The translations under genes and the position numbers were made by a program. 64,000 nucleotides of DNA from VFMC01 sp046331225 (GTDB lineage Bacteria > Actinomycetota > Acidimicrobiia > Acidimicrobiales > Ilumatobacteraceae): positions 62,001-126,000 of the forward strand of contig JAXLRF010000008.1 of assembly GCA_046331225.1 (NCBI GenBank), read 5' to 3'. Below the pieces are notes generated by a model. The model searched no databases, was not told where the DNA came from, and saw only the letters and a program-made list of their open reading frames with translations. Shown here piece by piece: positions 31,964-40,844 of the stretch (positions are counted from its first letter, which is position 1; every line of letters starts with the position of its first letter).

Positions 31964-33232
31964 ATGGATTTCGATCTGCCGCAGGACCTGTCCGACCTCC
32001 TCGCCGAACTCGACGACTTCATCGAGCGCGTCGTGAAGCCGATCGAGGAGTCGGACGACAACATCCGCTTCTTCGACCACCGCCGCGAGGACGCCCGCAC
32101 CGACTGGGACAACCTCGGCCTGCCGAACGAGGAGTGGGAGCAGCTGCTGCACCGCGTGAAGCGCCTCGCCGACGAGGCCGGCTTCTACCGCTACCCGTTC
32201 CCGACCGAGTACGGCGGACGCAACGGCAGCAATCTCGGCATGGCGATCATCCGCGAGCACCTCGCCCGCAAGGGCCTCGGCCTGCACAACGACCTGCAGA
32301 ACGAGCACTCGATCGTCGGCAACAACGTCGGCCTGCTCCTGATGATCGCCTACGGCACCGACGAGCAGAAGGCCGAGTGGATCGACGACCTCGCCGAGGG
32401 CCGCCGCGGCTTCGCGTTCGGCATCACCGAGCCCAACCACGGCTCCGACGCCACGCACATGGAGACCACCGCCGTGCGCGACGGCGACGAGTGGATCATC
32501 AACGGCGAGAAGACCTGGAACACCGGCATCCACAAGGCCCAGTACGACATGATCATGGCCCGCACGTCGGGCAAGGCCGGCGACGGCGACGGCATCACCG
32601 CGTTCCTGGTGCCCACCAAGAGCCCCGGCTTCGAGGTGCTCGAGTACCTGTGGACGTTCAACATGCCCACCGACCACGCGCACATCCGTCTCACCGACGT
32701 GCGCGTGCCGCACAGCGCGATCTTCGGTGGCGAGGGTCGCGGGCTGCAGGTGGTGCAGCACTTCTTCAACGAGAACCGCATCCGTCAGGCCGCGTCGAGC
32801 CTCGGTGCCGCGCAGTTCTGCATCGACGAGGCCGTCAAGTACGCGAAGGAGCGCAAGCCGTTCGGCAAGGCGCTCGCCAGCAACCAGGCCATCCAGTTCC
32901 CCCTCGTCGAGCTGCAGACCCAGTGCGAGATGCTGCGCGCCCTGATCCACAAGACGGCGTGGGCGATGGACAAGTACGGGGCCTTCAGCCAGAGCGACAA
33001 GGTCAGCATGTGCAACTACTGGGCCAACCGGCTCTGCTGCGACGCCGCCGACCGGGCGATGCAGGTGCACGGCGGGCTCGGCTACTCGCGTCACAAGCCG
33101 TTCGAGCACATCTACCGCCACCACCGCCGCTACCGCATCACCGAGGGCGCCGAGGAGATCCAGATGCGCCGGGTGGCCGGCTACATGTTCGGGTTCATGG
33201 GCCAGCAGGCCCCGAAGGGGGTGCAGGCGTGA
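31964..33232 (+). CDS. Acyl-CoA dehydrogenase
   Basis: 422 aa. N-terminal helical domain, FGITEPNHGSDATHMETTAVRDGDEWIINGEKTWNTG (FAD and substrate contact), a middle beta domain, and the C-terminal domain with ERKPFGKALASNQAIQF, QVHGGLGYSRHKPFEHIYRHHRRYRITEGAEEIQ. Oxidises an acyl-CoA to the 2,3-enoyl-CoA; chain specificity cannot be read. Its stop overlaps the start of the flavin monooxygenase gene (GTGA at 33229-33232), so the two are coupled and may work on one substrate. Confidence 0.93.
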   Translation: MDFDLPQDLSDLLAELDDFIERVVKPIEESDDNIRFFDHRREDARTDWDNLGLPNEEWEQLLHRVKRLADEAGFYRYPFPTEYGGRNGSNLGMAIIREHLARKGLGLHNDLQNEHSIVGNNVGLLLMIAYGTDEQKAEWIDDLAEGRRGFAFGITEPNHGSDATHMETTAVRDGDEWIINGEKTWNTGIHKAQYDMIMARTSGKAGDGDGITAFLVPTKSPGFEVLEYLWTFNMPTDHAHIRLTDVRVPHSAIFGGEGRGLQVVQHFFNENRIRQAASSLGAAQFCIDEAVKYAKERKPFGKALASNQAIQFPLVELQTQCEMLRALIHKTAWAMDKYGAFSQSDKVSMCNYWANRLCCDAADRAMQVHGGLGYSRHKPFEHIYRHHRRYRITEGAEEIQMRRVAGYMFGFMGQQAPKGVQA

Positions 33233-35184
33233 CCCTCGACGTCACGGCGTCGCCCAGTCCCTTCCTGCACGGCGTGGTGCCGATCACCGAGACCGACGAC
33301 GAGATCCGTGACGCGCTGGCCGCCGCCGAACTGCCGCCGCTGCTGCCCGCGCTCGCGTACCTCACCGGCGACCTGTCGCTGCTGCGGCCGCACCTGCAGC
33401 CCGACCCGCTGATGATGTCGATGCCGCAGGGCGGCCTCACCGACGACCAGCAGGCCGAGATCCGTGCGATCGCGCTCGACGTGCTGTGCCGGTACCGCGA
33501 CGGTGGCTGCCGCCCGGCGCCGGTGCCCTCCGACGATCAGCTGTGCCAGATCCTCGAGTTCATCGTGGGTGGCGCGCCGATGGGCGACTACCTGCCGCTC
33601 GTCGAGGAGGAGCTCGCGTACCGAGGCGAGGACCGTCGAGCGCCCGACTGGCGTCTCGACGAGCTCGCCCCCGGACGCGAGTTCCACGTCGTCATCATCG
33701 GCGCGGGGATGTCGGGCATCCTGGCCGCGCACCGCCTGCAGCAGGCGGGCGTGCCGTTCACGATCCTCGACAAGAACGACGATGTCGGCGGCACCTGGCA
33801 CGAGAGCGTGTATCCGGGGTGCCGGGTCGACAACCCGAACCACAACTACAGCTACTCGTTCGCGCAGAAGCACGACTGGCCCTTCCACTACTCGCCCCAG
33901 GGCGTGCTCGAGCAGTACTTCCGCGACTGCGCCGACACGTTCGGCATCCGCCCACACGTGCGGTTCGGCTGCACCGTGCAGCGCAGCGTGTGGGACGACG
34001 AGGCGAAGCGCTGGACGGTCCACTACACCGAGGGTGGGGTCGAGCGCACGATCACCGGCCACGCCGTGATCAGCGCGGTGGGGCAGCTCAACCGGCCGCT
34101 GTGGCCCACCATCGACGGCATCGCCCACTTCGAGGGCCCGTACTTCCACTCGGCCGAGTGGCGCCACGACCTCGACCTCACGGGCAAGAAGGTCGCGGTG
34201 ATCGGCACGGGCGCGAGCGCCTTGCAGTTCATCCCCGAGGTCGCCAGGGTGGCCGGCCACGTCACGGTGTTCCAGCGCACGCCACCGTGGATCGCGCCCA
34301 CGCCCGACTACCACGACGAGATCGCTCCCGGACTCAAGTGGCTGTACGGCCACGTGCCCACCTACAGCGAGCTCAACCGGTTCGCGATCTTCTGGCGCAT
34401 GGGCGACGGCGCGATCGAAGGTGTGCGCGTCGACCCGAACTGGCAGGGCGACGGCTCGTCGGTCAGCGAGATCAGCGAGTTCGGCAAGCAGATGCTGCTC
34501 GAGTACTACCGCGAGCAGTTCGGCGACCGTCCCGATCTGCTCGAGGCCGTCACCCCGCACTACCCGGTGGGTGCCAAGCGTGCCGTGCGCGACAACGGCA
34601 TCTGGGCCACCACGCTCAAGCGGCCGAACGTCGTGTTGCGCACCGATGCGATCGCTCAGGTCGACGCCACCGGCGTGGCGATGGCCGACGGGTCGCACGT
34701 CGACGCCGACGTGATCATCTACGGCACCGGGTACCAGGCGTCGAAGTTCCTCACCCCGATGCAGGTGCTCGGCGTCGGCGCTCGCGACCTGCACGAGCAG
34801 TGGGCGGGCGATGCTCGCGCGTATCTCGGTGTGTCGATCCCGGGCTTCCCCAACTTCTGGTGCCTCTACGGCCCCAACACCAACATCGTCATCAACGGCA
34901 GCATCATCTACTTCAGCGAGTGCGGGGTGCGGTTCATCCTCGGGCTCGTCCGCGAGGTGCTGGCCAACGACGCCGCTGCGATCATGGTGCGCCAGGACGT
35001 GCACGACGCGTTCAACGAGGCGGTCGACGCCGAGAACCGGCGGATGGCGTGGGGCTGGAGCCCGGTCAACAGCTGGTACAAGAACCAGTTCGGCCGGGTC
35101 GCCCAGAACTGGCCGTTCACGCTGCTCGAGTACTGGCGCCGCACGAAGGACGTCCAGGTCGACGAGTTCGACCTGATCCGCTGA
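33229..35184 (+). CDS. Baeyer-Villiger-type flavin monooxygenase (HAPMO-like, N-terminal extension)
   Basis: 651 aa. After an N-terminal extension of about 140 residues comes FAD motif VVIIGAGMSGILAA (about residue 150), a BVMO segment DVGGTWHESVYPGCRVDNPNHNYSYSF, the BVMO fingerprint FEGPYFHSAEW (FxGxxxHxxxW), NADPH motif VAVIGTGASALQ and DVIIYGTGYQ. Length and extension match 4-hydroxyacetophenone monooxygenase, a type I BVMO that inserts oxygen next to a ketone carbonyl. Coupled to the upstream acyl-CoA dehydrogenase. The ketone substrate is unknown. Frames open further upstream (from 30829) are shadows. Confidence 0.92.
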   Translation: MTLDVTASPSPFLHGVVPITETDDEIRDALAAAELPPLLPALAYLTGDLSLLRPHLQPDPLMMSMPQGGLTDDQQAEIRAIALDVLCRYRDGGCRPAPVPSDDQLCQILEFIVGGAPMGDYLPLVEEELAYRGEDRRAPDWRLDELAPGREFHVVIIGAGMSGILAAHRLQQAGVPFTILDKNDDVGGTWHESVYPGCRVDNPNHNYSYSFAQKHDWPFHYSPQGVLEQYFRDCADTFGIRPHVRFGCTVQRSVWDDEAKRWTVHYTEGGVERTITGHAVISAVGQLNRPLWPTIDGIAHFEGPYFHSAEWRHDLDLTGKKVAVIGTGASALQFIPEVARVAGHVTVFQRTPPWIAPTPDYHDEIAPGLKWLYGHVPTYSELNRFAIFWRMGDGAIEGVRVDPNWQGDGSSVSEISEFGKQMLLEYYREQFGDRPDLLEAVTPHYPVGAKRAVRDNGIWATTLKRPNVVLRTDAIAQVDATGVAMADGSHVDADVIIYGTGYQASKFLTPMQVLGVGARDLHEQWAGDARAYLGVSIPGFPNFWCLYGPNTNIVINGSIIYFSECGVRFILGLVREVLANDAAAIMVRQDVHDAFNEAVDAENRRMAWGWSPVNSWYKNQFGRVAQNWPFTLLEYWRRTKDVQVDEFDLIR

Positions 35185-35198
35185 CCGACCACCCACCG

Positions 35199-35240
35199 CG
35201 ATGAGAGATGAGCGGCCCAGGGCCGCTCATCGCTCATCGC
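35199..35240. terminator. Strong stem-loop terminator after the monooxygenase gene
   Basis: Inner stem GATGAGCGGCCC/GGGCCGCTCATC around a single central A (35207-35231), extended by GCGATGAG/CTCATCGC at the outer edges, followed by GTTTGGG. It sits 15 bases past the stop and just before the promoter of the next gene. Confidence 0.75.
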
Positions 35241-35247
35241 GTTTGGG

Positions 35248-35253
35248 TACGGT
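35248..35253 (+). promoter_or_regulatory. -10 element TACGGT, leaderless type
   Basis: TACGGT ends 6 bases before the GTG at 35260. Confidence 0.5.
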
Positions 35254-35259
35254 CGGGCC

Positions 35260-36624
35260 GTGGACCCGGTGGTGTGGCGCGAGCTGATCGAGGTCGTCGG
35301 CGCGGCGCACGTCGTCACCGATCCGGACGTCCTCGCGCCGCACGTCGTCGACTGGACCGGCCGCTTCCGCGGGCACACACCGGCGATGGTGCGGCCCGGC
35401 ACGGTCGACGAGGTGGCGGGCCTGATCGAGGTGTGCCGCAGGCACCACGTGGCGATCGTGCCGCAGGGCGGCAACACGGGCATGGTCGGCGGCAGCGTGC
35501 CGCTCGCCGGCGAGCTCGTGCTGTCGACCCGCCGCCTCGATCACGTGGGCGAGGTCGACCTGGCGGCCAAACAGCTCACGGCCGGCGCAGGCGTCACGGT
35601 CGATGCGGTGCAGCGCGCGGCTGCGGCGGCCGGCCTTCGCTACGCGGTCGACTTCGGCGCGCGGGGGAGCGCCACCGTCGGCGGTTCGATCGCCACCAAC
35701 GCCGGCGGGATCAACCTGCTGCGCCACGGCGGGACCCGCGAGCAACTCGTCGGGGTCGAGGCCGTGCTCGGCACCGGCGATGTGGTGAGCCGTCTGGCCG
35801 GTCTGGTGAAGGACAACACCGGCTACGACCTGGCCAGGCTGCTGTGCGGCAGCGAGGGCACGCTCGGTGTCGTCACCGCCGCCCGGCTGCGGCTGGTCGA
35901 GGCCCACGAGCACACCGTCACCGCCCTCGTCGGGTTCGACACGATCGTCCACGCGGTCGATGCCGTGGCGGCGTGGCGGCGCGCCACCGACGTGCTCGAC
36001 GCGGCCGAGGTGATGCTCGCCGCCGGGATCGAGCTCGTGACCGGCGCGTTCGGGTACCCGCCGCCGTTCGACGGTCCGAGCACGGTGTACGTGCTGGTCG
36101 AGGCGAGCGCGCACGACGACCCGACCGAGCGGCTGAGCGACCTGGTGGGCTCGGCCGTCGGTGTGGAGCAGGTGGCGGTGGCCGACGACGCGGCCCGTCG
36201 GGCCGCGCTGTGGCGCCTCCGCGAGGAGCACACGGCGGCGATCGGCACCGTCGGTGTGCCGCACAAGTTCGACGTGACGGTGCCGATCGCCCGGCTCGCC
36301 GAGTTCATGGCCGACGTGCCGCACGTCGTGGCCGAGGTCGAGCCCGCCGCCACCACGTGGCTGTTCGGTCACGTCGGCGACGGCAACATCCACGTCAACG
36401 TCACCGGTGCCGCACCCGAGGCCGAGGTGCTCGACGAGCACGTGCTCCGGTTCGTGGTGGCCTGTGGCGGCAGCATCAGCGCCGAGCACGGCATCGGCAC
36501 GGCCAAGGCCCGTTGGCTGTCGCTCGACCGCACGGCCGGCGAGCTGGCGGCGATGCGGGCGATCAAGCGGGCGCTCGACCCCGACGGCATCCTCAACCCG
36601 GCCGTGCTCCTCGCAGATCCCTGA
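35260..36624 (+). CDS. FAD-linked 2-hydroxyacid dehydrogenase/oxidase (GlcD/D2HGDH family)
   Basis: 454 aa. FAD-binding PCMH domain: VAIVPQGGNTGMVGGSVP (about residue 70), GARGSATVGGSIATNAGGINLLRHGGTREQLVGVEAVLGTGDVV and LCGSEGTLGVVT; C-terminal FAD-oxidase domain with PHKFDVTVPI, FGHVGDGNIHVNV (metal/substrate His residues) and SAEHGIGTAKARWL ending LNPAVLL. Relatives oxidise D-2-hydroxyglutarate, D-lactate or glycolate. Stands between a terminator and the next gene. GTG start supported by the leaderless -10. Confidence 0.92.
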   Translation: MDPVVWRELIEVVGAAHVVTDPDVLAPHVVDWTGRFRGHTPAMVRPGTVDEVAGLIEVCRRHHVAIVPQGGNTGMVGGSVPLAGELVLSTRRLDHVGEVDLAAKQLTAGAGVTVDAVQRAAAAAGLRYAVDFGARGSATVGGSIATNAGGINLLRHGGTREQLVGVEAVLGTGDVVSRLAGLVKDNTGYDLARLLCGSEGTLGVVTAARLRLVEAHEHTVTALVGFDTIVHAVDAVAAWRRATDVLDAAEVMLAAGIELVTGAFGYPPPFDGPSTVYVLVEASAHDDPTERLSDLVGSAVGVEQVAVADDAARRAALWRLREEHTAAIGTVGVPHKFDVTVPIARLAEFMADVPHVVAEVEPAATTWLFGHVGDGNIHVNVTGAAPEAEVLDEHVLRFVVACGGSISAEHGIGTAKARWLSLDRTAGELAAMRAIKRALDPDGILNPAVLLADP

Positions 36625-36681
36625 CACAGCGCTGACATCGCCCTTGCACTCGGCTCACCGGGCCAGGTGCATCCTCGGCCC

Positions 36682-38001
36682 ATGCGCTCGTCGAACGCAC
36701 CGACTCCTGCACCGACACCCGATCACCTCCACCATCTCCCGGACGGGCCCTCGTCCGGGTCCCCGACGCTGCCCGCCTCGCCCGCACGACGGCGTCGGTT
36801 CGTGGCCCCTCGCCGGTCATCCTCCCGACCGGCGAGGGCTGCCACGGTGTTCCTCGGGGTCGTCCCCCTCGTCTCGGCCGCGGCCGGCCTGTTCGCCCTC
36901 CCCCCGGCGCCGGCCGCGGCCGCTGGCGCGTTCTCGATCGTCACCGCCTACCCGGTGGTCGAGACGCAGCCCGGCACCACGGTGAAGCTCGACCTCACCG
37001 TCGACGCCCCGTCGCCCGAGACCGTGCAGCTGGCCGTCGACGGCCTGCCCGACGGGTGGAGCTCGACGCTGCGCGGCGGCGGCTTCGTGATCGGTGCCGT
37101 CACCGCCGGCCTCGACGACCCCTCCAAGGTGACCCTCGAGGTGCGGGTGCCGCCGGAGGCGGCCGCCGGCCCGCAGGAGCTCACCGTCACGGGCACCGAC
37201 CCCAGTGGGGCCACCGTGCGCCAGCAGGTGAGCGTGGTCGTCGACGCCGCCGTCGACACCGGCATCGGCGTCACCGCCGACTTCCCGTCGCTGCGCGGCG
37301 ACCCGAAATCGACGTTCACGTACACCCTGACGGTCACCAACAACACGCCCTCGTCGCAGACCTTCACGTTCACGCCCACCGCACCGCAGGGCTGGACCGC
37401 CACCGCCTCGCCGACCGCCCAGTCGAAGGCGAACACCGTGACGGTCGACCCGGACGGCACCACCAACGTGCAGGTGTCGGCCACCCCGCCCGACTCGACG
37501 GCCGAGGGCACCTACGACATCCAGGTCGACGTCACGTCGGCCACGGGCCTGTCGGGCAAGATCGGGCTGGTCGCCGAGGTGACCGGTACGCCGCAGCTGC
37601 AGGTGGCCACGGCCGACGAACGGCTCGACGTGAAGGGCGAGGCCGACAAGGAACAGCAGGTGCAGATCGTGGTGGCCAACGGCGGCACCGCCGCCTTGCA
37701 GGACGTGAAGTTCGCCGCCTCGCCGCCGTCGGGTTGGACCGTCACCTTCGAGCCGACCTCGCTGGCCGAGGTGAAGCCCAACGAGACCGCCCAGGTGATC
37801 GCCACGATCAAGCCGACCAAGGACGCCGTGGTGGGCGACTACGCGATCGCCGTGCGTGCCAGTGCCGGGAGCGACTCGTCGAACCTCGAGCTCCGCTACA
37901 CCGTCACCCGGTCGCGCTGGCTCGGTGTGGTGGCCATCGCCCTCGTGCTCGTGGCGCTCGGCGGCCTGTACGGCGTGTTCCGCCGCTTCGGCCGGCGGTG
38001 A
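36682..38001 (+). CDS. Exported NEW3-domain (COG1470-type) membrane-anchored protein
   Basis: 439 aa from the ATG at 36682 (GTG at 36667 is an in-frame alternative). Pro/Ser-rich basic N-terminus, signal helix (AATVFLGVVPLVSAAAGLFALPPAPAAAAGA), then three repeated Ig-like beta modules (LPDGWSSTL...; APQGWTATASPTAQ...; PPSGWTVTFEP...) of the NEW3/alpha-galactosidase-associated type, and a C-terminal membrane helix plus RRFGRR. Each module has the GW(S/T) turn. Such proteins precede ABC exporters of the CcmA/NosY kind, as here; the role is unknown, perhaps a surface partner of the exporter. Confidence 0.85.
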   Translation: MRSSNAPTPAPTPDHLHHLPDGPSSGSPTLPASPARRRRFVAPRRSSSRPARAATVFLGVVPLVSAAAGLFALPPAPAAAAGAFSIVTAYPVVETQPGTTVKLDLTVDAPSPETVQLAVDGLPDGWSSTLRGGGFVIGAVTAGLDDPSKVTLEVRVPPEAAAGPQELTVTGTDPSGATVRQQVSVVVDAAVDTGIGVTADFPSLRGDPKSTFTYTLTVTNNTPSSQTFTFTPTAPQGWTATASPTAQSKANTVTVDPDGTTNVQVSATPPDSTAEGTYDIQVDVTSATGLSGKIGLVAEVTGTPQLQVATADERLDVKGEADKEQQVQIVVANGGTAALQDVKFAASPPSGWTVTFEPTSLAEVKPNETAQVIATIKPTKDAVVGDYAIAVRASAGSDSSNLELRYTVTRSRWLGVVAIALVLVALGGLYGVFRRFGRR

Positions 38002-38005
38002 CCCG

Positions 38006-39052
38006 ATGGGCACCGTCTCCACGACGGCTGGTCGCCCCGGTGCCGCCGGCGCCGCCGCTGCCGCGGATGTCACCGATGTTGCCGTGTCGGCCCAGGGGCT
38101 GACCAAGGCCTACGGCGACTTCGTGGCCGTCGACCATCTCGACCTGCAGATCCACCGTCACGAGATCTTCGGTCTCCTCGGCCCCAACGGGGCCGGCAAG
38201 ACCACGACGATCCTGATGATGCTCGGCCTCACCGAGCCGACCGCCGGGTCGGTCACCGTCGACGGCCTCGATCCGCGCAGCCACCCGCTCGAGGTGAAGC
38301 AGGTGGTCGGCTACCTGCCCGACGACGTCGGCTTCTACGACCACCTCACCGCCCGCGAGAACCTCGCGTACACCGCGGCGCTCAACCGGATGCCGCGCCG
38401 TGCCGCCGCAGCCCGCCTCGACGAGGTGCTCGAACTGGTCGGCCTCGCCGGCGTCGGCGACAAGAAGGTCGGCGCGTTCTCGCGCGGCATGCGTCAGCGG
38501 CTCGGCTTGGCCGACGCGCTGGTGAAGCGCCCGAAGATCTTGGTGCTCGACGAGCCGACCGTGAACATCGATCCCGAGGGTGTGCGCGAGCTGCTCACCA
38601 CGGTCGACCGATTGCGCCGTGACGAGGACGTGACGGTGCTGCTGTCGTCGCACCTGCTGCACCAGGTCGAGCAGATCTGCGATCGCATGGGCATCTTCGT
38701 CGCCGGTCGGCTGGTGGCCCTCGGCTCACTCGGCGAGCTGGCCGCCGGCATCGTCGCCCGTCAGCTGGTCGAGGTGGGCGTCTCGGGCGAGGAGGAGGCT
38801 GCGGCCGCGGCCATCGTCGCCCTGCCCGGGGTGACCGGGCTCGACCGCTCGACCCGACCGTGGCTCGTCACCGCGACGCCCGAGGCGGGTCGTGCGATCG
38901 GCCACGCCGTGGTGGGCGCCGGCGCCGACCTCTGGCACCTGCGGCGTCAGGACGCCGATCTCGACGCGATCTACCACCGCTACTTCGTCGGATCCGCCCG
39001 CCGCGACGGCGAGCGGGCCGACGAACCTGCCGATCAGGAGGGCGCCGCATGA
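38006..39052 (+). CDS. ABC transporter ATP-binding protein
   Basis: 348 aa. Walker A GPNGAGKTT, Q-loop region VVGYLPDDVGFYDHLTARENL, signature FSRGMRQRLGLADAL (LSGGQ-like, FSRGM variant), Walker B ILVLDEPTVNIDP, switch His in LLSSHLL. C-terminal ~110 residues form the accessory domain common in CcmA/NodI/NosF-like exporters. The ATG is 4 bases after the NEW3 gene and the stop overlaps the permease start (ATGA), giving a three-gene exporter operon. Confidence 0.94.
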   Translation: MGTVSTTAGRPGAAGAAAAADVTDVAVSAQGLTKAYGDFVAVDHLDLQIHRHEIFGLLGPNGAGKTTTILMMLGLTEPTAGSVTVDGLDPRSHPLEVKQVVGYLPDDVGFYDHLTARENLAYTAALNRMPRRAAAARLDEVLELVGLAGVGDKKVGAFSRGMRQRLGLADALVKRPKILVLDEPTVNIDPEGVRELLTTVDRLRRDEDVTVLLSSHLLHQVEQICDRMGIFVAGRLVALGSLGELAAGIVARQLVEVGVSGEEEAAAAAIVALPGVTGLDRSTRPWLVTATPEAGRAIGHAVVGAGADLWHLRRQDADLDAIYHRYFVGSARRDGERADEPADQEGAA

Positions 39053-40080
39053 CCGTCGCAGCGCACGCCACCACCGGTGGCAGCCCCGACGTGGACGCAC
39101 GGGCCGACGGCTCGACCCGTCGCGATCGCACACCGGCCGGCGGCTGGCGCGTGGTGGCTCGCAAGGAGCTCGCCGACCACGTCCGTTCGGTGCGGTTCGC
39201 GATCCTGGTGGTGCTGGTCGTGCTCGCCGGCCTGGCGGCGATCCACTCGGCGACCGGCCCGATCCGCGACGCTGCCGAGGCCGCCTCGCAGACCCCGTCG
39301 GTGTTCCTCTACGTGTTCACCCTGTCGCCCGAGCGGGTGCCCGCGTTCCACGAGTTCATCGGCATCCTCGGTCCGCTGCTCGGCATCGCGTTCGGTTTCG
39401 ACGCCGTGAACGCCGAACGCGCGCAACGCACGCTGCCGCGGTTGGTGTCGCAGCCGCTGCACCGCGACGAGATCGTCAACGGCAAGTTCGTGGCCGGCAT
39501 CGGAGCCATCGCCATCGCCCTCGCCGCCGTGATCACCGCGGTCGTCGGGTACGGCGTGTTCCGCCTGGGCGTGCTGCCGAGCGGCGGCGACGTGGTGCGC
39601 ATCGTCGCCTTCCTGCTCGTGTCGATCGTGTACGTCGCGCTGTGGCTCGCCGTGTCGCTGCTGTTCAGCGTGGTCACCCGGCGAGCCGCCACCGCAGCAC
39701 TCGCGGTGATCGCCCTGTGGCTCGGGCTCACGTTGTTCTTCGGGCTCGTCTCCGGGGGCATCGCCGACGCGGTGCGTTCGGTGCCCGACAGCAACCCGAC
39801 CACCGAACAGGTGCTGGCCAACGCCCGGCTCGAACAGCAGATCTCGCGGCTCTCGCCCGACCAGCTCTACCGCGAGGCCACCGGTGCGCTGCTCAACCCG
39901 AGCCGTCAGTCGACGGGCATCATCGTCACCGACCAGAGCAGCCAGGCGCTGCCGAGCACCCTGTCGCTCGGCCAGAGCGTGCTCGTGGCGTGGTGGCAGA
40001 TCGTGGTGCTGTGCGCGCTGACGATCGCGGTGTTCGGAGCGGCATACGCAGCGTTCATGCGCCAGGAAGTGCGCGCCTGA
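39049..40080 (+). CDS. ABC-2 type permease (NosY-like)
   Basis: 343 aa, about six membrane helices: first after ARKELADHVRSVRFAILVVLVVLAGLAAI, then FIGILGPLLGIAFGFDAVNAERAQRTLPRLVSQPLHRDEIVNGKF (the ABC-2 coupling segment with the LVSxPLxRxxI pattern), and a C-terminal pair. A large outer loop (SVPDSNPTTEQVLANARLEQQISRLSPDQLYREATGALLNPSRQST) separates the last helices. Cargo unknown. Followed by a response-regulator gene with its own -10. Confidence 0.9.
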   Translation: MTVAAHATTGGSPDVDARADGSTRRDRTPAGGWRVVARKELADHVRSVRFAILVVLVVLAGLAAIHSATGPIRDAAEAASQTPSVFLYVFTLSPERVPAFHEFIGILGPLLGIAFGFDAVNAERAQRTLPRLVSQPLHRDEIVNGKFVAGIGAIAIALAAVITAVVGYGVFRLGVLPSGGDVVRIVAFLLVSIVYVALWLAVSLLFSVVTRRAATAALAVIALWLGLTLFFGLVSGGIADAVRSVPDSNPTTEQVLANARLEQQISRLSPDQLYREATGALLNPSRQSTGIIVTDQSSQALPSTLSLGQSVLVAWWQIVVLCALTIAVFGAAYAAFMRQEVRA

Positions 40081-40105
40081 GCGTCCGCACCGTCGCCGAG
40101 GTCCC

Positions 40106-40111
40106 TACCAT
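40106..40111 (+). promoter_or_regulatory. -10 element TACCAT, leaderless type
   Basis: TACCAT ends 7 bases before the GTG at 40119, which therefore is the preferred start. Confidence 0.5.
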
Positions 40112-40118
40112 CGCCGAC

Positions 40119-40811
40119 GTGACCAGGTTGCTGCTCGTCGAGGACGACCAGCGCATCAGCGTGCCACTGGCCCGGCTGTTGCGCACCGAGGGCTTCGACG
40201 TGCACCACCTCGCCGAGGGCGCCGACGTGGTGTCGACGGTCGAGCGGATCACGCCGGATCTCGTGCTGCTCGACCTGTCGTTGCCCGACCTCGACGGGCT
40301 CGACGTGTGCCGCTCGATCCGCGACCGATGGCCGGCGTTGCCGATCGTGATGCTCACGGCACGCAACGAAGAGGTCGACATCGTCGTCGGCCTGGGTGCC
40401 GGAGCGGACGACTACGTGACCAAGCCGTTCCGGGTGGGCGAACTGGTGGCTCGCATCAGGGCGCGCCTGCGGCTCGCGGCACCCGCCGCAGCGACGGTCG
40501 GCGACTCGCTCCCGTCCGGACTGCGGGTCGATCCGGCCGCTCGGCGGGCGTGGGTCGACGGTGACGAGCTGTCGCTCAGCCCCAAGGAGTTCGACCTGCT
40601 CGCCTACCTGGCCGCGCATCCGGGCGTGACGCTCAAGCGCGAGCAGATCATGACCGACGTGTGGGACGAGCACTGGTGGGGGTCGACCCGCACGCTCGAC
40701 ACCCACGTCGCGTCCTTGCGTCGGAAGCTCGGCGACACCGGCGACACCGGCGAGCCGGCCCGGTTCATCACCACGGTCCGCGGCGTCGGGCTCCGGCTCG
40801 AAGCGGGCTGA
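40119..40811 (+). CDS. OmpR-family response regulator
   Basis: 230 aa. Receiver domain (LLLVEDDQRI acidic pair, phospho-acceptor Asp in VLLDLSLPDLDG, Thr in MLTARN, Lys in VTKPF) and a winged-helix DNA-binding domain (LSLSPKEFDLLAYLAAHPGVTLKREQIMTDVWDEHWWGSTRTLDTHVASLRRKLGD). The kinase gene follows after 33 bases. It lies beside the NEW3/ABC exporter operon and may control it (inference). Confidence 0.95.
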   Translation: MTRLLLVEDDQRISVPLARLLRTEGFDVHHLAEGADVVSTVERITPDLVLLDLSLPDLDGLDVCRSIRDRWPALPIVMLTARNEEVDIVVGLGAGADDYVTKPFRVGELVARIRARLRLAAPAAATVGDSLPSGLRVDPAARRAWVDGDELSLSPKEFDLLAYLAAHPGVTLKREQIMTDVWDEHWWGSTRTLDTHVASLRRKLGDTGDTGEPARFITTVRGVGLRLEAG

Positions 40812-40844
40812 CCGAGGCCGAGCGGGACGAGCAGGGGAGGAACG

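Noticed and set aside
30829..35184. A single 1451-residue frame that would fuse kinase-region and dehydrogenase-region sequence to the monooxygenase
   Set aside because: The part before 33229 is an Arg-rich shadow of the kinase and dehydrogenase genes in another frame; the GTG at 33229 overlaps the dehydrogenase stop and gives a normal HAPMO-length protein.
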